Positions 1-8,481 of a stretch of DNA of 64,000 bases are shown here, one piece after another. Origin of the DNA: Beggiatoa alba B18LD (GTDB lineage Bacteria; Pseudomonadota; Gammaproteobacteria; Beggiatoales; Beggiatoaceae); NCBI RefSeq assembly GCF_000245015.1, contig NZ_JH600070.1, positions 2,961,511-3,025,510 on the forward strand, in the 5' to 3' direction. A program made the position numbers and the translations under genes. The notes beneath the pieces are model-generated. The model saw nothing but the letters and a program-made list of their open reading frames with translations, did not search any database and had not been told where the DNA came from. Position 1 is the first letter of the stretch, and the number at the start of each line of letters is the position of its first letter.

Positions 1-56
1 TGCTGATTGAATCCTAACTATCCCATTAAGATAAATAAGAATCAGCGGGTTAAAAA

Positions 57-926
57 TTACATCATCGCACTTAATAAATTCTTTTTCAGCTTCTTCATCG
101 CATTATTCTCAATTTGACGAATCCGCTCAGCAGACACATTATACTGCTCTGCTAACTCTTGCAAGGTCGCTTTCTCATCCCCTAACCAACGTTTTTGCAA
201 AATATCTTGGCTACGAGAATCTAATTGATTTAACGCCTGCTTTAACTGCCCATTACCATGCGCATCCCACTCGGCTTGCTCGATCATCGTTGCAGGATCA
301 TAACGCACATCTTCCAAATAAGACGCGGGAGCTAACATTTCGTTTTCTTCATCCGCATCATTCGGCGCGTCAAAAGCCATATCGTGCATGGTTAAGCGTG
401 TTTCCATTTCCAGCACATCCTTAGTGCTCACGCCTAAATCCTTAGCGACAGACTCCACTTCAGCATTGGTTAACCACCCTAAATGCTTTTTCGCGCTACG
501 TAAGTTAAAAAACAATTTCCGTTGTGATTTCGTCGTTGCGACCTTCACAATTCGCCAGTTACGTAAAATATACTCATGAATTTCCGCACGAATCCAATGC
601 ACAGCAAATGAAACCAAGCGTACCCCAACATTCGGATCAAAACGTTTCACCGCCTTCATTAACCCAATATTCCCTTCTTGAATCAGGTCAGCTTGAGGTA
701 AACCATACCCACGATAACTGTGGGCGATGTGCATGACAAAACGTAAATGAGACATCACTAAAACACGGGCGGCTTCAAGGTCTTCACCCGTCCGCAAACG
801 TTCTGCTAATGCGCGTTCTTCATCACTACTTAACATGGGAATCGCTCGGATAGCTTGAGCATACCCCTCGATACTTTGACCTGGGACAGCAAGTTGCAAA
901 TTGAGCGTTAATGGCTGAGATGTCAT
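57..926 (-). CDS. rpoH: RNA polymerase sigma factor RpoH (sigma-32)
   Basis: Heat-shock sigma factor that directs RNA polymerase to chaperone and protease promoters. The 289-aa length is normal for RpoH. Region 2 is clear ([19 protein letters not shown], about residues 80-98), and the RpoH box QRKLFFNLR at 135-143 separates it from RpoD and RpoS. The C-terminal region 4 helix-turn-helix (about 245-280) ends in [13 protein letters not shown]. The ATG is preceded by a strong Shine-Dalgarno AGGGGAG at 934-940 with 7-nt spacing. A consensus sigma-70 promoter lies about 100 bp upstream. The gene stands alone here, without the ftsX neighbour often seen in gammaproteobacteria. The clp, lon and hsc genes elsewhere in the window would be expected members of its regulon, by family knowledge. 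Confidence 0.97.
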   Translation of the reverse strand: MTSQPLTLNLQLAVPGQSIEGYAQAIRAIPMLSSDEERALAERLRTGEDLEAARVLVMSHLRFVMHIAHSYRGYGLPQADLIQEGNIGLMKAVKRFDPNVGVRLVSFAVHWIRAEIHEYILRNWRIVKVATTKSQRKLFFNLRSAKKHLGWLTNAEVESVAKDLGVSTKDVLEMETRLTMHDMAFDAPNDADEENEMLAPASYLEDVRYDPATMIEQAEWDAHGNGQLKQALNQLDSRSQDILQKRWLGDEKATLQELAEQYNVSAERIRQIENNAMKKLKKNLLSAMM

Positions 927-1026
927 CGTAAATCTCCCCTCATAGTGTTTAAGGTATGCTTGGCATTCTGTCCAATTTGCGCGAAAAGTTAAGTAGATTT
1001 CTAACGCGCGATACAGATTTAAACTT

Positions 1027-1055
1027 AGTATAATACTCAGGTATTATTATGTCAA
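1027..1055 (-). promoter_or_regulatory. Sigma-70 promoter of rpoH
   Basis: Read on the minus strand, TTGACA (1050-1055) is followed after exactly 17 bp by TATACT (1027-1032). Transcription would start near 1020, giving a 5' leader of about 95 nt before rpoH. The spacer carries a short palindrome (AATACCTGAGTATT), a possible operator. Confidence 0.75.
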
Positions 1056-1555
1056 GCAAAAGTAAACTGCTAGTTTAGATTTTGTATAGTTTTGATTTTG
1101 CGTCAACTATACGGCTGAATAGGATTATTAAACACTCTGTCTAAGTCTTGTATAAGGTTAAAACCTTAGTCGTTGTCAACGCAACGATTGATAGTAAAAA
1201 CAAGATAAATGGGTAAGACAGAAGTTTAAGGGTTAGTGAATAGAATAAAGAGAAGGGAACAAAAAATAGACTATGTCCCCTTTATATCAACTTCGCACAG
1301 GCTGCAAAGCGTTTGATGATAAACGTGCTGGCTCTCAATCAATGTAGAGATATACTGAAGCATTAAGTGTAATATAACACAGCTTTTTTACTATCAGGAT
1401 TAATTTTTATTTATAAAAAGTAATTAAAAATCAAGGCATTTTCACTGAAAAATCACGGATAATTTATTGTTTTTTAGCATATTTATATATCGGAATTCTT
1501 CTATATTACTCTATTTAACGTAGATTAAAAATTATTTAACCCTTCAGATAAAAAA
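1056..1555. other. AT-rich intergenic stretch, no gene seen
   Basis: Between the rpoH promoter and the terminator-like palindrome at 1556 I see AT-rich DNA with no convincing ORF, tRNA or hairpin with a T-run. Confidence 0.5.
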
Positions 1556-1588
1556 AGACCTGCTAGGTTTTTAAAACCTAGCAGGTCT
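1556..1588 (-). terminator. Perfect palindrome acting as terminator of the isc operon
   Basis: The arms AGACCTGCTAGGTTTT and its complement form a nearly perfect hairpin. On the minus strand it is followed by a run of six T, so it fits an intrinsic terminator for the upstream isc genes. The same palindrome recurs at 11123-11155 and in decayed form at 7674-7713, so it is a dispersed repeat reused as a terminator. Confidence 0.75.
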
Positions 1589-1643
1589 CTGTTTTACTTT
1601 TAGAAACACGCCGAACTCAGGTTACCTTAAATTAAACAGTAAG

Positions 1644-2198
1644 CTACTCTGAAATATACAAATTTAAACATTTCGCTAAAGGAAACGCCTTAAAACGCAA
1701 TTGCACGCTTTCATTGAGAAATTTTAATAACCCTCCAGACATTTCCAAATAAATTTTGCCCGCTAATGCCAATATAATTGCATCAAAATGAAATCTTACG
1801 CTTGAGCCGTACTCATGGCGATATGGCAAATAATCAAGTATTTTACTGTCATCTTGGAAACACTCTTGATACTTGCATTTTGCGACATCAAGGTAATACA
1901 ACGCATTTCTTTCCTGACGCAGTCTATCTAAAATTCGCTGATAGCCTTCAATATAATTAGGGTGTGTATAGTATTGACTATAGAAGGCTTCTAAGAAGGG
2001 CAATAATCCCTGTTCTAATTCTGTTGGTTTAATATTCCAACAATATTCTTCTTCCGTTTCTGAAAAATCAAAAAGTGATAAATCTAGGGGTAACTCCTGT
2101 TTAAATGTCAATGTTAGTTTTTCTAAATCTAACGGTTTTCGCTTAGGTTTAGCAACATATACCTTTGTAACTAATGATAAACAAATAGATTGCCCCAT
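1644..2198 (-). CDS. Hypothetical protein, 184 aa, last gene of the isc cluster
   Basis: I do not recognise this family. The 184-aa product is soluble-looking, without signal peptide or membrane segment. It is rich in aromatic and charged residues in the middle (about 60-130) and has a hydrophobic helix near 140-155. It follows fdx by only 15 bp on the same strand and precedes a terminator palindrome, so it is probably the last gene of the iscA-hscB-hscA-fdx transcript. That is the place where iscX often sits, but the product is about three times longer than IscX and does not resemble it. A role in Fe-S assembly is only suggested by position. Confidence 0.6.
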   Translation of the reverse strand: MGQSICLSLVTKVYVAKPKRKPLDLEKLTLTFKQELPLDLSLFDFSETEEEYCWNIKPTELEQGLLPFLEAFYSQYYTHPNYIEGYQRILDRLRQERNALYYLDVAKCKYQECFQDDSKILDYLPYRHEYGSSVRFHFDAIILALAGKIYLEMSGGLLKFLNESVQLRFKAFPLAKCLNLYISE

Positions 2199-2213
2199 GA
2201 GTATTGCTCCTAC

Positions 2214-2552
2214 TTAATGATTTTCTCGCGCGTAATTAATCGTATATTTGGGAATTTCTACGACTAAATTTTCATCGGCGAGCTTGGCTTGACAGCCGAG
2301 TCTGGATTCTGCTTCTAATCCCCATGCTTTATCTAATAAATCTTCTTCTTGCTCAGTCGCTGGGGTTAGAGAATCAAAACCTTCACGGATAATAATGTGG
2401 CAGGTGGTACAGGCGCAGGATTTATCGCAGGCATGTTCTAAAGCAACACCGTGATTTAACGCAATATCTAAAACACTTTCTCCAGTATCCGCTTCAATTG
2501 TGACACCGTCAGGGCAGAGTTCAGGATGGGGTAAAAAGGTGATTGTCGGCAT
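2214..2552 (-). CDS. fdx: ISC-type [2Fe-2S] ferredoxin
   Basis: Adrenodoxin-type ferredoxin that supplies electrons for Fe-S cluster assembly on IscU. The 112-aa length matches the family. The four cluster ligands are Cys42, Cys48, Cys51 (CDKSCACTTC) and Cys87 (RLGCQAK), the same spacing as E. coli Fdx. It starts directly after the hscA stop (spacing zero), which indicates tight co-transcription and probably translational coupling. The following 184-aa gene replaces the usual iscX. Confidence 0.95.
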   Translation of the reverse strand: MPTITFLPHPELCPDGVTIEADTGESVLDIALNHGVALEHACDKSCACTTCHIIIREGFDSLTPATEQEEDLLDKAWGLEAESRLGCQAKLADENLVVEIPKYTINYARENH

Positions 2553-4436
2553 TTATTTATCTTCCTCCATAAATTCATTCAGTTTGTGTCCCTGCATCGC
2601 GCGTTTAATCGCTTGATCCATCCGTCTTGCGGCAAACTCTTGTGTCAGGCTATCTAGTTTTTCAATCGCTTGTTTGATGACGCTGGGTTCTGTGCCTTCT
2701 TTAACTTTGAGTAAAGCATCTAGTGCCTGATTAATGCTTAAAAACTCTTGTTGTTTTAACAGGGTTTGTCCATCGGCTTGTAAAGCGGCGCGGAGTGCGT
2801 TAATAACGCGGTCGGCTTCGACTTGTTGTTCTCGGAGCGTTCGTTTTTTTGCATCCAAATCGGCGTAGGAAATTGCATCTTTTAACATGCGTTCAATATC
2901 GCTATCTTGTAAACCGTAAGAGGGTTTTACGGTGATTTCGCTTTTTATCATGGTGGTTTGTTCTTGAGCGGAAACACTGAGCAAACCATCGGCATCAACT
3001 TGGAAAGTAACACGTATCCGCGCTGCACCAGCAACCATTGGCGGAATGCCACGCAGTTCAAAGCGTGCGAGTGAACGGCAATCGCTGACTAAGTCGCGTT
3101 CACCTTGTACAACATGTAACGCCATTGCTGTTTGACCGTCTTTAAAGGTGGTGAATTCTTGCGCACGGGCAACGGGTAGCGTGGTATTGCGTGGAATGAC
3201 TTTTTCAACCAGTCCGCCCATGGTTTCCAAACCTAGTGATAGGGGAATGACATCCAGCAGGAGCATGTCATCATCAGGTTTATTGCCGACAAGAATATCG
3301 GCTTGAATAGCAGCACCGATTGCGACAACTTTATCGGGGTCGATATCAACATGGGGTTGGCGTTGGAAAAATTCGGCGACTTTTTCACGAATGCGGGGCA
3401 TACGGGTAGAACCGCCAACCATGACGACTTCATGAATATCCGCTTGGGTAATGCCTGCATCGCGTAAGGCTCGACGGCAAGGTATCAATGTTTTTTGAAT
3501 ATAGACATCAACGAGGTTGTGGAGGGTGTCGCGGGTTAATGTGCCTGTCCATGTTTGCCCATTGCTTAAGTTAATCGTGAGGTCGACGCTGTTTTGTTCG
3601 GTAAGGGCTTCTTTTGCCATTTTCGCGCTATCGAGTAGGTAGCGGATGTGTCCTTGTGAACTGTCATCGGCAATTTGGGCTTGTGTCATTATCCAGCGGG
3701 CAATCTCGCGGTCTAAATCGTCGCCCCCAAGTGCGGAATCGCCTGCGGTTGCCATAACTTCAAACACGCCTTTGTGTAGGCGCAGGATAGAGATATCGAA
3801 AGTACCACCGCCTAAGTCGTAAATGGCGTGAATGCCTTCGGCTTTTTTGTCTAAACCATAGGCAACAGCGGCGGCGGTGGGTTCGTTGAGTAAACGGAGT
3901 AAATGTAAGCCTGCAAGGGTTGCCGCGTCTTTGGTAGCTTGGCGTTGTGCGTCGTCAAAGTAGGCTGGGACGGTAATCACAACGCCACTGAGTTCACCGC
4001 CTAGGCTGTCTTCGGCACGTTGTTTTAAGCTGCGGAGGATGTCGGCAGAAATTTGGACGGGGCTTAAGTCGCCATGTGTGGTGTGCAGTAAGGGCATACC
4101 TTGCTGTTCGATAAAATCATAAGGGAGTTGTGTGCCTAGGGTTTTGACTTCATTTAGTCCACGCCCCATGAGTCGCTTGACAGAGGCGATGGTATTTAAG
4201 GGGTCAGTGCTGGCAAAGGCTAGGGCTTCGTAGCCAACAAGGGCGGGCGCGTCTGTTTTGTAGTGAACGACTGAGGGTAAGAGGTGGCGTTCTTGGGTAT
4301 CGGGTAATGTTTCGGCAATACCACTGCGCACGGTTGCAATGAGGGAGTTAGTTGTCCCTAAGTCTATGCCTGCCGCAAGTCGGTGTTGATGGGGGGCAGT
4401 GGATTGTCCTGGTTCGCTAATTTGCAAGAGTGGCAT
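2553..4436 (-). CDS. hscA: Fe-S assembly Hsp70 chaperone HscA
   Basis: Specialised Hsp70 that uses ATP to release Fe-S clusters from IscU, together with HscB. The 627-aa length is typical. ATPase-domain signatures are visible: GIDLGTTNS near residue 24, [10 protein letters not shown] near 205 and a [10 protein letters not shown] motif near 340. The substrate-binding domain follows (about 390-510), then a helical lid. The N-terminal tail before the ATPase motif is characteristic of HscA rather than DnaK. It lies 33 bp downstream of hscB. Confidence 0.96.
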   Translation of the reverse strand: MPLLQISEPGQSTAPHQHRLAAGIDLGTTNSLIATVRSGIAETLPDTQERHLLPSVVHYKTDAPALVGYEALAFASTDPLNTIASVKRLMGRGLNEVKTLGTQLPYDFIEQQGMPLLHTTHGDLSPVQISADILRSLKQRAEDSLGGELSGVVITVPAYFDDAQRQATKDAATLAGLHLLRLLNEPTAAAVAYGLDKKAEGIHAIYDLGGGTFDISILRLHKGVFEVMATAGDSALGGDDLDREIARWIMTQAQIADDSSQGHIRYLLDSAKMAKEALTEQNSVDLTINLSNGQTWTGTLTRDTLHNLVDVYIQKTLIPCRRALRDAGITQADIHEVVMVGGSTRMPRIREKVAEFFQRQPHVDIDPDKVVAIGAAIQADILVGNKPDDDMLLLDVIPLSLGLETMGGLVEKVIPRNTTLPVARAQEFTTFKDGQTAMALHVVQGERDLVSDCRSLARFELRGIPPMVAGAARIRVTFQVDADGLLSVSAQEQTTMIKSEITVKPSYGLQDSDIERMLKDAISYADLDAKKRTLREQQVEADRVINALRAALQADGQTLLKQQEFLSINQALDALLKVKEGTEPSVIKQAIEKLDSLTQEFAARRMDQAIKRAMQGHKLNEFMEEDK

Positions 4437-4469
4437 GTAAACGTCCTTTAATGACTGGTCATGAGCGAT

Positions 4470-4991
4470 TTAGAGCAAGGTTTCTTCTAGTTGTATGGCT
4501 TCTTCTTGCAAGCGGTTAAAAAACTGGAGTTGGCGCACACTATTCCGTGCGGCGTGCCAGTCAGCTTTTGTACAGTGTTGGTTGAGTTTATCTAATAGTT
4601 GTTGCGTTTGTTGTTGTAGGGTTGCCAGAAATTTGCTGAGGGCGGTGAGCGGGTCTGCTTGGGTTTTAATCTCTGCAAGGGTTTCGCGTAGTTCCATTTG
4701 TGCCATGAGAAATTGCCCATCCATAAAGGTATCATTTTCATTATTGAGGGCAATACCTTGTAATTCTAAAAGATATTGTGCGCGATGAATGGGCTGTTTG
4801 AGGGTTTGGAACGCGCTATTGATGAGCGTCGCTTTTTCCATAGCTAAACGTCGCTCACGTTCAGGCGCGTCCGCAAATTTGTCAGGATGCACCATTTTTT
4901 GTAAATCACGATAGCGTGTTGCGAGTGCGTCATTATCTATCGTGAAACTGGTCGGTAAGCCAAAAAGTTCAAAGTAGTTTGGGTTTGTCAT
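4470..4991 (-). CDS. hscB: Fe-S assembly J-domain co-chaperone HscB
   Basis: J-protein that recruits IscU to HscA and stimulates its ATPase. The 173-aa protein has an N-terminal J domain with the HPD triad at residues 35-37 (MVHPDKF) and a C-terminal three-helix IscU-binding domain. It sits 3 bp after iscA and 33 bp before hscA, the canonical isc order. Confidence 0.95.
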   Translation of the reverse strand: MTNPNYFELFGLPTSFTIDNDALATRYRDLQKMVHPDKFADAPERERRLAMEKATLINSAFQTLKQPIHRAQYLLELQGIALNNENDTFMDGQFLMAQMELRETLAEIKTQADPLTALSKFLATLQQQTQQLLDKLNQHCTKADWHAARNSVRQLQFFNRLQEEAIQLEETLL

Positions 4992-4994
4992 GAC

Positions 4995-5315
4995 TTATAC
5001 GTTAAAACTTTCGCCACAACCACATTCATCTTTAACATTGGGATTGCTAAATTTAAAGCCTTCATTTAAGCCTTCGCGGACATAGTCTAATTCAGTGCCG
5101 TCGATGTAACTCAGGCTTTTGGGGTCGACAATGATTTTAACGCCATTAGATTCGAAAACTTGGTCGTGTTCTTCTAATTGGTCAACAAATTCCATGACAT
5201 AAGCCATGCCAGAGCATCCACTTGTGCGTACACCTAAACGAAGCCCAATACCTTTACCGCGTTTGTCGATGGATTTTTGCACATGGCTTGCTGCTTTGGG
5301 GGTTAGACTGATCAT
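4995..5315 (-). CDS. iscA: Iron-sulfur cluster assembly A-type protein IscA
   Basis: A-type carrier that delivers Fe-S clusters. The 106-aa protein has the three conserved cysteines Cys34 (SGCSG), Cys98 and Cys100 (CGCGESF near the C-terminus). It is the first gene of this minus-strand block. The genes that normally precede it (iscR, iscS, iscU) are absent: the next gene upstream is divergent gspL. The start is supported by an upstream AGGAG-like site (minus strand). Confidence 0.95.
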   Translation of the reverse strand: MISLTPKAASHVQKSIDKRGKGIGLRLGVRTSGCSGMAYVMEFVDQLEEHDQVFESNGVKIIVDPKSLSYIDGTELDYVREGLNEGFKFSNPNVKDECGCGESFNV

Positions 5316-5536
5316 CGTGTTTGATTCTCCTGTATGAATGCATGAATGGATATTGTCGAAATCTATGTTGTCATGAGAGTAAGCACAAGGGGATTGTACA
5401 TCTTTACACGGGAATTTTTGTTGTTAATAGCTTATAAATAAAATGGTTATTAATCTTATGTGGGGGTATTGTCGCACCTGTTAGCTAATTAGTTTATGAT
5501 GATTGCTTTCATTTTTTTGATTCATTTGCGATTTAA

Positions 5537-6760
5537 ATGCGATATTCCTTACTCTGTTATTTAGAATCTGATGCCGATGAGCGGATTAGTTGGGTGTTAC
5601 ATGACCGTGCGGGAAAAGTGATTGATAACGCGGAACATGTTTCTTTATCCACTTTACCGCCTGCAACTCATGCCTTAACGTTATTAGTCCCTAGCACGGC
5701 ATGTGTGTTGACCAGTGCACAAGTGCCAACAACTCAGCGACAACGTTTAATTCAAGCAGTACCATACACATTAGAAGAGCAGTTTGCGACAGATGTAGAG
5801 AATTTACATTTTGCGCTAGGTGAGCGTATCGCAGGGGAACAAATTGCAGTCGCAGTGACGACGCAGACAAATATGCAACAGTGGCTAACGCTTTTTAAGA
5901 ATCGTGGTTATCAACCACAGCGGATTATCCCTGATGTGTTTGCTGTCCCTTTTGCGAATTCACAGGCATGGCATATCGTTTTTTATCAAAAAATGGTGTT
6001 AGTGCGGACAGGGGCTTACAGTGGTTTTAGTATTGAACCTGCAAACTTACAACTGGCTTTACAACTGGCTTTACAGCAACAGCCAACTCTACCGAGCAGT
6101 TTAAACGTTTATTATCAAAAAGATGAAACGCCTACTTTAACCGTTTTAAGTGGTTTAGGCATCCCCATCGAAGAGCAAACCAGCCCAGACAGTTGCTTAA
6201 CATGGCTTTTGCAAGGGCTTATCCAAACCCCCGCGATTAATCTCTTACAAGGGGAATACCGCCCTCAAGATAATCTACAAGTTTTGTGGAAGCCGTGGCG
6301 ATTAACCGCAGGTTTATTATGTGTATTAGGCGCGGTTTATGTTGTGCAACAAGTCGTTGCCTATCAATCATTAAAGCAACAACAAACGGCATTAAATACG
6401 CAAATAGAAACGCTATACCGTCAAACTTTTCCTGATGCCAAGCGAATTGTCAACGCGCGGGTGCAAATGGAACAGCAGTTAAACCAGTTGAAGAATCAAC
6501 AAACAAGCCCGCAAAGCAGTGAAGCGTTTTTAACAGGATTAACCCAATTAAGCCCTGCCTTAAAACAAGCAGCAGGTTTAAATTTAAAACGCTTGGATTA
6601 TCGTCAAGGGCGTTTTGACCTAGAATTAGAGTTAGCGAATTTACAAGCCCTAGAACAGTTAAAGCAGGCATTCAGTCAAGCAGGCTTTGCGGTTGAACTA
6701 CAATCGGCAACGAGTCGAGAAAATGGGGTTGAAGCGCGAATAAGACTGCAAAAATCATAG
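5537..6760 (+). CDS. gspL: Type II secretion system protein L
   Basis: Bitopic inner-membrane protein linking the GspE ATPase to the T2SS platform. The 407-aa product has an N-terminal actin-like cytoplasmic domain (about 1-230), one membrane segment near 256-272 (LTAGLLCVLGAVYVV), and a periplasmic coiled-coil plus ferredoxin-like domain rich in Gln. It is usually followed by gspM and gspN. Here the next 300 bp contain no such gene, so it is an isolated T2SS gene. The alternative is a PilM/PilN-like fusion, but GspL fits the domain layout best. Confidence 0.85.
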   Translation: MRYSLLCYLESDADERISWVLHDRAGKVIDNAEHVSLSTLPPATHALTLLVPSTACVLTSAQVPTTQRQRLIQAVPYTLEEQFATDVENLHFALGERIAGEQIAVAVTTQTNMQQWLTLFKNRGYQPQRIIPDVFAVPFANSQAWHIVFYQKMVLVRTGAYSGFSIEPANLQLALQLALQQQPTLPSSLNVYYQKDETPTLTVLSGLGIPIEEQTSPDSCLTWLLQGLIQTPAINLLQGEYRPQDNLQVLWKPWRLTAGLLCVLGAVYVVQQVVAYQSLKQQQTALNTQIETLYRQTFPDAKRIVNARVQMEQQLNQLKNQQTSPQSSEAFLTGLTQLSPALKQAAGLNLKRLDYRQGRFDLELELANLQALEQLKQAFSQAGFAVELQSATSRENGVEARIRLQKS

Positions 6761-7065
6761 ATAAAAACTCAATTTTATTATATAATTACCGCATTATAAT
6801 ATTTAAATTCTCCTATCAATAAGTATGCCCGTCATATCCATAAAAAATAACGATGTTGATTGTAAGCCTTTTTTATAGAACGCATTCATTAAGTTATTCT
6901 GATATGCGTATCTTTACCTATTCCAAATTATACCCAAACCCTTTAATTTTCACTCACAGCACCTAAAACTACTTATTGACAAGGACTGTGTTGAAGTAAT
7001 TTATGAGTAAAGGGAGTAACTCAAAAATCTCATTAGTTCTTCCACCATATCTTGAGGTGTAAAGT
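6761..7065. other. Intergenic DNA with a possible promoter and mini-ORF
   Basis: About 300 bp, AT-rich. A TTGACA hexamer at 6976-6981 has only a weak -10 candidate downstream (TTTATG, around 7000). A 19-codon ORF (ATG 7003, stop at 7060-7062) ends 3 bp before the 56-aa ORF at 7066 and could be a leader peptide or chance. Confidence 0.3.
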
Positions 7066-7236
7066 ATGAGCAAGGCCAAAAAAGAAACTCCGCGTAATAG
7101 CAAATTCCAAGCTGTTGATCGGGATAATCTGGTACAGATGGCACGTGAAGCAACTTCTTACGTGATAGAAACACGAAGTTTAGCTCGAAACGATTTTAGC
7201 TCAACCAAACAAGATACGTTACACAACACACAGTAA
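7066..7236 (+). CDS. Small hypothetical protein, 56 aa
   Basis: A short ORF starting MSKAKKETPR and ending in TLHNTQ. Support comes from a good Shine-Dalgarno (GAGG at 7054-7057, 8 nt before the ATG) and from position between a possible promoter and a strong palindrome. The protein is highly charged and basic at its N-terminus, without membrane segment or Cys. I do not recognise a family. Codon content looks like real coding sequence, but the ORF is short enough to arise by chance. Confidence 0.5.
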   Translation: MSKAKKETPRNSKFQAVDRDNLVQMAREATSYVIETRSLARNDFSSTKQDTLHNTQ

Positions 7237-7262
7237 GTAGTTAATTTGGAGTTATCGATTTT

Positions 7263-7294
7263 ATTCTTACTCGTTGAATCCAACGAGTAAGAAT
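7263..7294. terminator. Perfect 14-bp inverted repeat after the 56-aa ORF
   Basis: ATTCTTACTCGTTG (7263-7276) and its complement (7281-7294) enclose a 4-nt loop. There is no T-run behind it, so it may be a protective 3' hairpin or protein-binding site rather than a full intrinsic terminator. Confidence 0.5.
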
Positions 7295-7299
7295 GGACA

Positions 7300-7549
7300 G
7301 TAAAGTAACATAAATATCAACCTTACTTTTCTTGTCCACCTCTCTCATAAGGAGGGGAATTAAAGGTTTATGGTATGGTTCTAAAAAAAGCAGTTGCCTT
7401 TGTTAATACCATCACATTGGAGTCAGTTTCCCCTTGTACTCCACCCGTTACCCTGAATTGAACCATATCCTTTTTATTCCATCACTTTATAGCCCTTTAT
7501 AAAGTATCTTGTCACAACGGATTAATGTTCATATTAATCCGTTTTTTTT
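7300..7549 (+). ncRNA. Possible structured non-coding RNA ending at an intrinsic terminator
   Basis: No ORF explains this 250-bp stretch, yet it contains potential pairing (GGTATGGTTC near 7371 with GAACCATATCC near 7461), an internal GGAGT/ACTCC hairpin, and ends in a strong terminator. I compared it by eye with 6S, SRP and tmRNA features and it matches none. It could equally be the 3' UTR of the 56-aa ORF. Confidence 0.25.
7517..7549 (+). terminator. Strong intrinsic terminator
   Basis: The stem ACGGATTAAT (7517-7526) pairs with ATTAATCCGT (7533-7542) across a 6-nt loop and is followed by an eight-T run. This is the best plus-strand terminator between gspL and the JAMM-like gene. Confidence 0.8.
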
Positions 7550-7640
7550 ATTTTATGCATTCTCCAAAATATCCCCCTCAATATTTAACCTGCAATTTAT
7601 TGTCGAATTTGACTACAATCTAAAATAATTTACCTAGTTC

Positions 7641-7863
7641 AACCTGAGTTCTACGAGTTTTACAAAATAAAACAGAGGTCTGCTAGGTTTTGAAAACTTA
7701 ACAAGTCTTTTTTTGTCTGAATCAGAATTCACAGAATTTTCAGAATTAGCAGAATTAAAAAGCGTGATTCGCATTAATTTAAGGGTTTTAAATTCTGTTA
7801 ATTCTGAAAATCCTGATTCAGACAAATGCTTGTCTTTTTAAAAAATCTCGCCGAACTCAGGTT
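7641..7863. repeat. MITE-like repeat bounded by AACCTGAGTTC ends (copy 1)
   Basis: A 223-bp element. The left end AACCTGAGTTCTACGAG and the right end CTCGCCGAACTCAGGTT are inverted copies of each other. Inside are a decayed copy of the AGACCTGCTAGG palindrome and a long inverted repeat built from CTGAATCAGAATT/AATTCTGATTCAG-type words (GTCTGAATCAGAATTC near 7715, GATTCAGAC near 7815). No transposase gene lies inside, so it would be non-autonomous. Related copies are at 10921 and 48665, with a right end alone at 1607-1623. Confidence 0.75.
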
Positions 7864-7960
7864 ATAGTAAACGTACTATAAAACAATGCTAAGGACTGAC
7901 AGTCCTGTGAGAACTGCCAGTCCTGAATTTAAATCACTTTATGATACGTTTACTATAGTT
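7862..7960. repeat. Inverted-repeat element TATAGTAAACGTA
   Basis: A 99-bp palindromic unit. The outer arms are TATAGTAAACGTA at 7863-7875 and TACGTTTACTATA at 7945-7957. The centre holds two copies of a CAGTCCT word, one in the small palindrome AGGACTGACAGTCCT. It directly abuts the right end of the preceding repeat, so one may have inserted next to the other. Confidence 0.65.
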
Positions 7961-8013
7961 TATTTGTCAGAATTTTCACAAAATTGACTTAACTCACTGT
8001 GCTGAGAAAACAA

Positions 8014-8415
8014 ATGCCACTAACTGTCCAATTACCCCGTTTGTTAGTCTTAAAATTATTTGAATACGTACAATATCAGCCAAACCAAATCGTTGAGGGT
8101 ATTATTAGCCAAGCCCCCGATAACTCACTACACTGTTACCCGCCATTGCCCTGTTTTACCCCCAGAAATACAATGGAATCTGCGCAAATGCTGGTACAAC
8201 AAATGCAACCGAACCACCAATTATTTGCGTTTTATCACGCCTCACCCCAAGACACCCTCACCCCCGATGCCATATATAAGACACCCTTAGCGTGCTATCC
8301 TAAAGCATTATTTTTAATAATTTCATTAAACATTAAAGGGGTTTTAGAGCTTCGTGGCTTTCACCAACATGACAACCACTTACAAGAGCTTACCCTAGAA
8401 GTACCCGCCGAATGA
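8014..8415 (+). CDS. Degenerate JAB1/MPN (JAMM-like) domain protein
   Basis: About 133 aa. The overall pattern resembles prokaryotic JAMM/MPN domains: an N-terminal helix, a PNQIVEGII stretch, YPPLPCFTPRNTMES, a central FAFYHASPQDTLTPDAI and the strand IISLNIKGVLELRGF. Active JAMM metalloproteases have HxHP followed by Ser/Asp at set spacing. Here the position reads HASP, so the second zinc-binding His is lost and the protein is probably not an active isopeptidase. I chose ATG 8014; a GTG at 7999 in the same frame would add five residues. It lies 66 bp upstream of the GGDEF-EAL gene on the same strand. Confidence 0.55.
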   Translation: MPLTVQLPRLLVLKLFEYVQYQPNQIVEGIISQAPDNSLHCYPPLPCFTPRNTMESAQMLVQQMQPNHQLFAFYHASPQDTLTPDAIYKTPLACYPKALFLIISLNIKGVLELRGFHQHDNHLQELTLEVPAE

Positions 8416-8481
8416 CGAAAATATTGAAAAAGAAATAGAGGAGGCGATTAGTGATATTTAATTGTTTTAACAGGATTATAC

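Noticed and set aside
7300-7549. 6S, SRP or tmRNA gene
   Set aside because: The structured stretch lacks the conserved features of those RNAs, so it is left as an unnamed candidate.
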